Assembly: GCA_949126835.1 (NCBI GenBank)
Contig: OX421497.1
Coordinates: forward strand, 20,739,409-20,803,408
Direction: 5' to 3'
Source of the DNA: Anisus vortex
Lineage: Eukaryota > Mollusca > Gastropoda > Planorbidae
Length of the DNA: 64,000 nucleotides
The position numbers and the translations under genes were made by a program. The notes below the pieces were generated by a model that was not told where the DNA came from, did no database searches, and saw only the letters and a program-made list of their open reading frames with translations. Shown one piece after another: positions 58,270-64,000 of this stretch; position 1 is the stretch's first letter; the number at the start of each line of letters is the position of its first letter.

Positions 58270-60210
58270 CATAAAATATTGTCTATATAATTACACAAGG
58301 AAGTGGACTAAAATAAACAAACATACTATACCTCAAAATGCTAATACACGTAGGCTTATAAAACTTTATAAATATAATGACAAAACGCTAAGTAATTTCA
58401 GCCAACATTCTTCAAACTTTAATATGGGTGAAACAACATTACTTACTTTATCGTTTGAGTGTGCACAAATATCCCTTAGGATTCGTTCACCGAATTACCT
58501 ATAATATAGGCATACATAAGTTTATAACGTTACTAGTCTATATTATAGCCCAGTAGATTTGTTGACTTATTCAAAGACAACTCTCACATTTTTTCATGCT
58601 CCGAAATAATTCTCCCCCTTGCCATGTCAAACAACACGGTTGACACGGAGAGACGAGTCTATGTATAGGTAATCCCTCTTTCCCCACTCTCCCAACTGGT
58701 GACCTTACCTACAATCTTACATATACATATATTATATATACAAAAAGCCAAACTGAACACCGCCCGGTGTAAAAAAATATGTGGAGGAAAAAATAAGAAA
58801 AAAATGTGGGGTGTATGGGGGTGAGGTAGAAGGTTAAATCACTCTTTTGGAAAAAAAATCGATGAATTAACGTATTGGCCAATGTCGTAATGAAATAGCA
58901 AACAGCTTCTATAATGTAGGTATGGCTGGATAGTTATTGTCGTTAAGCCTCAGCTGAATTAACGCTATAAGCTCTAGATGTCAACGCAGTAGCCTAGCCT
59001 ATGTGTAATAGGCCTAATACGCACTGGCCGGCGAATGAAGATTGTTTGAGCACATGACTGGCCCTGTTTAGTGCTAGCGGGACCTTAAAATAAAACTTGA
59101 CTAGGACGAAAGCTTATAATATGATAGGCATATTTATGAGTAGGCCTAATGTGATAAATTGGTTTAATATTTTGACAAACAAAACACCAACGAAGAATGG
59201 GAAAGTTTATTAGTCTACAAAGGTGCGAAAGTGGATTAAAAAAAAATTTTATACGGGAGGGAGAAAGAGAGGAAGACAAAAGGAAACGATGGGAGGATAA
59301 AATCAGGGAGTGGACAGGAACAGAACTGAGCGACGCAATGAGAGGCGGGAGGAATGGAGGAGGCTATAGTGTACATGTCACATGTCATCTGTGGGTCTGT
59401 GGCGCCCCAACGGTCCAACAGACTACGGGATCTGTTACATGTAGGATATGGGAGGCCGGGGGGGGGGGGATTTTACAGTTTCCTGGACAGTGGCCCTAGC
59501 CGGGTGGGGTCTTTTTTTTTTTATAGAATAAAGATTGTTTATTTTTTCATAAAAATGGGACCTTTTAAAGTATAAAAAAAAATTGATTCTTTTCAAAACA
59601 AAAAGGAGTGTTTTTAAGAAAAAAACTAGGGAAGGTGAGTAGCGGTGATGGGTAAGCCTAAAGGCTTAGAGGTAGTGACCGCCCAGATGTGCCGAGTGCT
59701 GCTTTAATTATCTACAGAACTCCTGGTCACTTCTGAAAATGGCCTCTCAATTTACATATTGTATCGCATTTGCACCTTCACGTTTTTACCCTAACCGAAT
59801 TGCATGGAACATAATTAAATTTGAATGTGGGTATTCCAGATTTTTAAATTATTTTGAAAGAAACGGAATGCTGCTCCAATCAATTATTAATTTTAAGAAT
59901 GCCAAATGTCTTGGTTCTTGCCCAAAATCTCTGCAGATGTGCATAGGCGCCATAGGCGTAGATCTAGCCTATATTTAGACCTATATGATTTATTTTTAGA
60001 CTATCTAAATCATTTTTATTGTGATCGTTTGAACTTGTACAAATAAAATTTAATAGGGAAAATAATTTAAATGTACCCGTAATTCAATTTTTTATCAGAA
60101 AAATTTTATTACGGAAAATGATCCAACTTGGTTATAATCTTTTTTTAAACGTAACATAGTTCCATTACTTTTTTTTCTTTATTTTTTATTGTAGAAGTTA
60201 AAATTTTTAG
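58270..60210. other. No supported feature
   Basis: A G12 run at 59458-59469 and short open frames without motifs. Upstream flank of the plus-strand gene at 60310. Confidence 0.45.
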
Positions 60211-60214
60211 AAAA

Positions 60215-60260
60215 GTCACGTGACTGGTAGCTTGACAACAAAGTAGCGGTGTCATGGCGG
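60215..60260 (+). promoter_or_regulatory. Candidate promoter motifs: GTCACGTGAC and ATGGCGG
   Basis: GTCACGTGAC (60215-60224) is a 10-bp palindromic E-box identical to the USF/TFE-type (CLEAR) consensus. ATGGCGG at 60254-60260 resembles a YY1 site. Both lie within 100 bp upstream of the proposed start codon. The position fits a TATA-less animal promoter. The protein factors are inferred from known animal consensus sites. Confidence 0.45.
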
Positions 60261-60309
60261 AATTATAAATTTAAAAAGTCTGTTACCATTTTTCAAATGC
60301 ATTAAAAAA

Positions 60310-60319
60310 ATGGAAAGAG
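60310..60319 (+). CDS. Exon 1 (coding part, 10 bases)
   Basis: ATGGAAAGAG followed by donor GTAAAA; A at position -3. The only ATG nearby that joins exon 2 in frame. Confidence 0.6.
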
Positions 60320-63300
60320 GTAAAAAGTACTCAAAGCTTGACAGTCATTAGTCAAAATAAATATTTGCATTATAATTATCTATCTACGCAGTTGCTGCAT
60401 TATTTTATATATTAAAGTAGGTCTAAATAAAAGAATTTTAATTGGACAATTTCATTGCAAAGTATCAAGAATCAATGTCAAGAATCAAGAACCAAGTTAT
60501 ATATAAAATATATTATGTATAAATATTATAATCTAGTTTTTTTATATTATAGATCATATATTACATATAACTGTCATCAACGGGATATGCGCTGTACAAG
60601 CACTATTATTATTATCATAATCATATATTTTAGGCTATTTTAACTAGGCCTATTTATAATTTAAATTTGTTAATAATCCTTAATACTAATCATCATCATC
60701 AATTTTGTGGGCCTTCTCAGGCCTACTGTCTACTGTATAACATAATAGGCCTAGTGCTATATATTTTTTATATAGTGTTGTAAATAGATTTATTTACAAA
60801 TGTCTCAAATGTTTCTTTATGCCTGTCTGTCTAAACTAGACTAAGCCTAAGTTTAGCTAGGCCTATAGTAGCCTATACCTATACCTATATAAAAAGAAAA
60901 GAAGATTTTTCTTAATTAAAGAATCAGCCATAAAAGCAAATTATATTGTTGATTTTTTTATTTAATAGCTGGCAGAAATAATTTAGGAATACTTGCAGAA
61001 GAGGATGATGAAGATAAAAGTCAAGGCTCTGAAGAAGATGATATAGATGATGTAAGTTAAAAAATATTTTTTCACAATCTAATGTCTAAAATATTACAAT
61101 ACATCCATCATTATTAGTACACATATTTTTATTTTCTCCTTAAACCTGAATGTGTTAAAAAAAAACTATAGCGTCTTCTTTAGTATACCATATTAGCATA
61201 TTTAGTTGTTGACAAATTGGCTAACTATATTATATTTTATTGATGCAGACTATTGATGAAACAGACTCAGAGAATGAAGATGAAGAAGATAGTGATGGCA
61301 CTGAAAGAGGAACCAAAGGAGGAGCGCCCAGTAAATTTGATTTCCTCTGTGATGGTGTGCTTAGTGCCATAGCACTTGTGCAAGAATCTTTGCATGAGGT
61401 TTGACTATATATTTTTATATTATGTAGAAATGCATATCTGCTTTAAAGTTAAAGAAGGTACAATTTGAAGTTACTGGGTTAATATATGTGTGAGGGACAG
61501 GATTCTTCCCAAATCTTAAGGAGTTTTACCCAATGATTGTACTTACCTCACAATTCTCTTTAACTCACCTATAACAAATAAAAGCTAAAGTAAAGTATTC
61601 CTTTCAGACCTTAAATAGTTGGTCTATTGGGCTAGTCTCGTCAGCCTCTGTGGCTAAGGCATGCAAGTGCACAAGCCCATCCAGCATTTCTTTCCCCCAG
61701 CTAATGCCAGGTACTCATCAGAGTACAGTCTATACAATTTTGAAACTTTTAGAATGGCACTCTAATACATTAGTCCACCATCTCCCACAAACAACCAGAA
61801 AGAGAAATTTTGACTGCTTTTGTTTTAATTGTTTTTATTGAAACTAAGAGGGCATGGTGGATGAGCTGGCAGCATGTTCGGCTGGTGTTCCGGAGGTCCA
61901 GGGTTCAAATCCTGGTGAAGGCTAGAATTAGTTCCCTCGTCTGGAGGGTGGCCCTGAGTCTAGCCAGCTCCAATGGGTACCTGAGACATAAAAAGGATTT
62001 AGGCCTCAAAACATTAATGTTATTATTAAAGTAAATTATAACATAAAAAATAGTTAAACATTTTTCTCTCCATACTTTCCAGACAACTAATTAAAATGGT
62101 AATGTAACAATTCAAGTTTGTCCAATGTTTTATTTCATTGTTGTCTCTGTAACAGCACACTTAAAACCAAAAGGATTTTTTTAAATATCTGCTTTTAATA
62201 TCACTTTTAAAAAAACATTTTACAGATCATAAAAACCAAAAAAAGCAACAATATTGTAAGGAATTTAGTTCATGAAGAAGATTTTGTTTTCACTGATGAA
62301 TAATTATTAAAATATTTACCACAACGTTTGATTCACAATTCCTGTTTTTTAAATTTCAAAATTTGTGTTTAAATTTTATGAGATTCATGTTTGGCAATAT
62401 TTAAAAGTTTTGTGTTTTGAATTTTCATATGTGTATATATCATTTGAATATCTGATAAAACACTGTATGATGGTAGTTGTATTTTTTTTTTAATTATTTA
62501 AAAAAAAACATAGTTTACTTAATTATAATAAGAAAAATTTAAATTCTTTACAAATATATATTTAATAAAAAAATTATATATATAAAATATACAGTAGTCT
62601 ATCACAAATACAATATATTTGTTTAAAAGGATACTTTCTATACACATTAATACCGTAAATATTGAAAGATTGATCATTGCTGTATGGTGAGCATATACAT
62701 TGTTGCTTAGACAAACTCAAGATTCTCATACAAAATATATTACTGGTATTTCTATTTTTACTATTTACAAATGATAAAATGAAATTTTTAAAATTTTTAC
62801 TCAGTTTCTAGAATTAAAAGATAAAATGTTGCAATACTCACTTCCGCCAACTTTACAGATGCAAATGGCAATTGTCAGTGGCCATTTATTTAGAAGGTGA
62901 GAAATTAATCTTATTTTAATTATTTTTTTTTAATCATTGAATAAGCATAGCATCTGCAACAAGTAAGATGAAATCTTTTTTTTTTTTTTTAAATGTGAAT
63001 TGTTTATTATAAGAGAAAAGATAACTCTCTTTTCACATCAGCATTAGTGACCTTGGAGTGCCAGTTGGTGAACTGGTCAGGCTTGTTCGTGTTTATGCTG
63101 TTCCCTGGGAAGAAAAAAATGCTGCCCTCAAAAAACTTCACGAAGACTATGACAGCAAACAGAGGCAATTAAACATTGCCATCAAGCGCTTACAGCTGGT
63201 AGATGCCCATGTAAGTTAAATGTCTGTTAGCTTCTCTAAAGGAGACAAATGTCTTTGGCTAAATTTATTGCGGATACAAAATTTTGTACAAATAAACAAA

Positions 63301-64000
63301 GCTCTGATCTCTTTTACCGTCAATTTCAGTCTAAAAGAATTGCTAAAGAAAAGAGAATTATGAACTGGGAGAAACTGTTTTCTAAAATGACCAGCGTGAG
63401 AGGGCATGGCAGACGGTGGAAATTTCTCATAGATACTATTAAAGAAAAGGCAAAACTTGGTCTTGAGCATGTCCAGGTAAAGACAAAAGTTGATAGTTGT
63501 CAATAAATTGATTTTGAAAAAGTTGTTTGCAAACTATTATTTACATAATACATTTTAAAGCAGTACTGTAATGTAATAGAAATGCAGTTATTTACACTTA
63601 ATAAAATATTGATTTAACTTTACTTTTTCTAGTAATAATTCAAAACAATTTGTTTCATTTCATTTAAATTTGCGATTTGATTTTTAAGCCAGTTTTTTTT
63701 AGTAATAATTACAAAAGAAATTAAACCCTTTTCTTTGTGGGTAGTCTTAGTTTTAAAAAGCAAGAAGCAGCTTAAAAAAACTTTAGAGAAAATGTAATGC
63801 TATGATGATTAATCTCTGGAAAAGGCAGAATAAGTATGTAATCTAGCTGCTTATGAAACTCACAATCAGCTTTGTCAACACATTGCGTACATATTGTTAA
63901 ATATAGTTAAAGTCATTGCACATACTTACACATATGTTTATTATTTTACATTTAAATGTCAGGCCTATACACAGAGCTTGGATGAATCTTCAGAATCAGA
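60310..64000 (+). CDS. 5' part of a multi-exon gene: acidic N-terminus, then charged helical protein; family not recognised
   Basis: The exons 60310-60319, 60969-61051, 61249-61398, 62805-62896, 63042-63210, 63330-63476 and 63963 onward join without a frame break, giving about 230 residues before the window ends. It starts MERAGRNNLGILAEEDDEDK; residues 14-52 are dominated by Asp/Glu. Then come SKFDFLCDGVLSAIALVQES, a helix LPPTLQMQMAIVSGHLFR, LVRLVRVYAVPWEEK, a coiled-coil-like stretch around KLHEDYDSKQRQLNIAIKRL, and a basic segment with MTSVRGHGRRWKFLIDTIK. No signal peptide or membrane segment is visible, so a cytoplasmic or nuclear protein is likely. Intron 3 holds two SINE pieces. I cannot name the family. 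The start is chosen because exon 1 (ATGGAAAGAG) supplies the missing base for exon 2 in frame. Confidence 0.82.
60969..61051 (+). CDS. Exon 2
   Basis: Acceptor TTTAATAG, donor GTAAGT. Encodes AGRNNLGILAEEDDEDK and an acidic run ending DDIDD. Confidence 0.85.
61249..61398 (+). CDS. Exon 3
   Basis: Acceptor TGATGCAG, 50 codons in phase 0, donor GTTTGA (weak). Acidic start, then SKFDFLCDGVLSAIALVQES and LHE. Reading through the donor gives a stop after one codon. Confidence 0.82.
61589..61735 (-). mobile_element. tRNA-derived SINE family 1, 3' fragment in intron 3
   Basis: The minus strand carries a diverged body and 3' part (TGATGAGTACCTGGCATTAG, then CACAGAGGCTGACGAG). No box A or B remains. 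Confidence 0.7.
61847..62005 (+). mobile_element. tRNA-derived SINE family 1, 5' part in intron 3
   Basis: AGGGCATGGTGGATGAGCTG (box A region), GGTTCAAATCC (box B), then GGCCCTGAGTCTAGCCAGCT and GGGTACCTGAGACAT. It lacks the 3' part. Confidence 0.82.
62226..62255 (+). CDS. Possible 30-bp microexon
   Basis: ATTTTACAG precedes and GTAAGG follows a 30-base open segment (IIKTKKSNNI) that would insert ten residues in phase between exons 3 and 4. Tentative; the sequence is AT-rich and such boundaries can occur by chance. Confidence 0.3.
62805..62896 (+). CDS. Exon 4
   Basis: Acceptor TTTTTACTCAG, donor GTGAGA. Encodes FLELKDKMLQYSLPPTLQMQ and continues to HLFR; ends after two bases of a codon. 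Confidence 0.88.
63042..63210 (+). CDS. Exon 5
   Basis: Acceptor TTTTCACATCAG, donor GTAAGT. Encodes ISDLGVPVGELVRLVRVYAV and the coiled-coil-like KLHEDYDSKQRQLNIAIKRL. Confidence 0.92.
63330..63476 (+). CDS. Exon 6
   Basis: Acceptor CGTCAATTTCAG, 49 codons, donor GTAAAG. Basic segment with KEKRIMNWEKLFSKM and RGHGRRWKFLIDTIK. Confidence 0.9.
63963..64000 (+). CDS. Exon 7, cut by window edge
   Basis: Acceptor AAATGTCAG, then AYTQSLDESSES in frame with exon 6. Continues beyond the window. Confidence 0.75.

Overview
The window is AT-rich nuclear DNA from an animal. It has introns with GT-AG boundaries, tRNA-derived SINEs, LINE 3' ends, many hAT-type DNA transposons and long tandem arrays. I see no bacterial operon, tRNA gene, rRNA gene or CRISPR array. 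A Nance-Horan-type WAVE-homology exon places it in Metazoa. The repeat style would suit a mollusc, probably a gastropod, but that is a low-confidence guess.

Three loci look genuinely protein-coding. (1) 33194-33473 on the minus strand is the first coding exon of an NHS/NHSL/GUKH-family actin regulator; its other exons were not found here. (2) 46316-52002 on the minus strand is a three-exon gene for a 423-residue protein. It has two N-terminal repeats on separate exons, a region resembling the PD-(D/E)XK nuclease fold with a damaged metal site, and an Asn/Pro/Tyr-rich tail. I do not recognise the family, and it is the best candidate for something undescribed. (3) 60310 to the right edge, plus strand, is the 5' part of a multi-exon gene for an acidic, then helical, charged protein that I cannot name. 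A weaker candidate is a phase 1-1 cysteine-rich exon at 16786-16893.

Most of the rest is mobile or tandem DNA. From left to right: a GATA microsatellite (64-206); a 1.7-kb hAT element (864-2567); a 66-bp hairpin-bearing minisatellite (4301-5154); small hAT MITEs (5355-5534, 7248-7460); a foldback family (5950-6459); a 30-bp array (7803-8181); a Mutator-like element (9533-12725); an hAT element inside a 16-bp satellite (17015-17939); a 25-bp array with higher-order periodicity (19619-20416); an hAT MITE (34054-34689); a 5.86-kb hAT element with perfect 8-bp target duplication, a decayed transposase and two nested insertions (36239-42098); more hAT pieces (42671-44070); a repeat-dense element (54457-55424); a 39-bp array (55742-56480); a second foldback copy with perfect target duplication (56818-57276); and two SINE families scattered from 9 kb to 62 kb.

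The three genes show no shared pathway. Two sequence-wide oddities stand out: the palindrome TAGGCCTA occurs about 33 times where less than one is expected, and there are about eleven G or C runs of 12 or more in otherwise AT-rich DNA.
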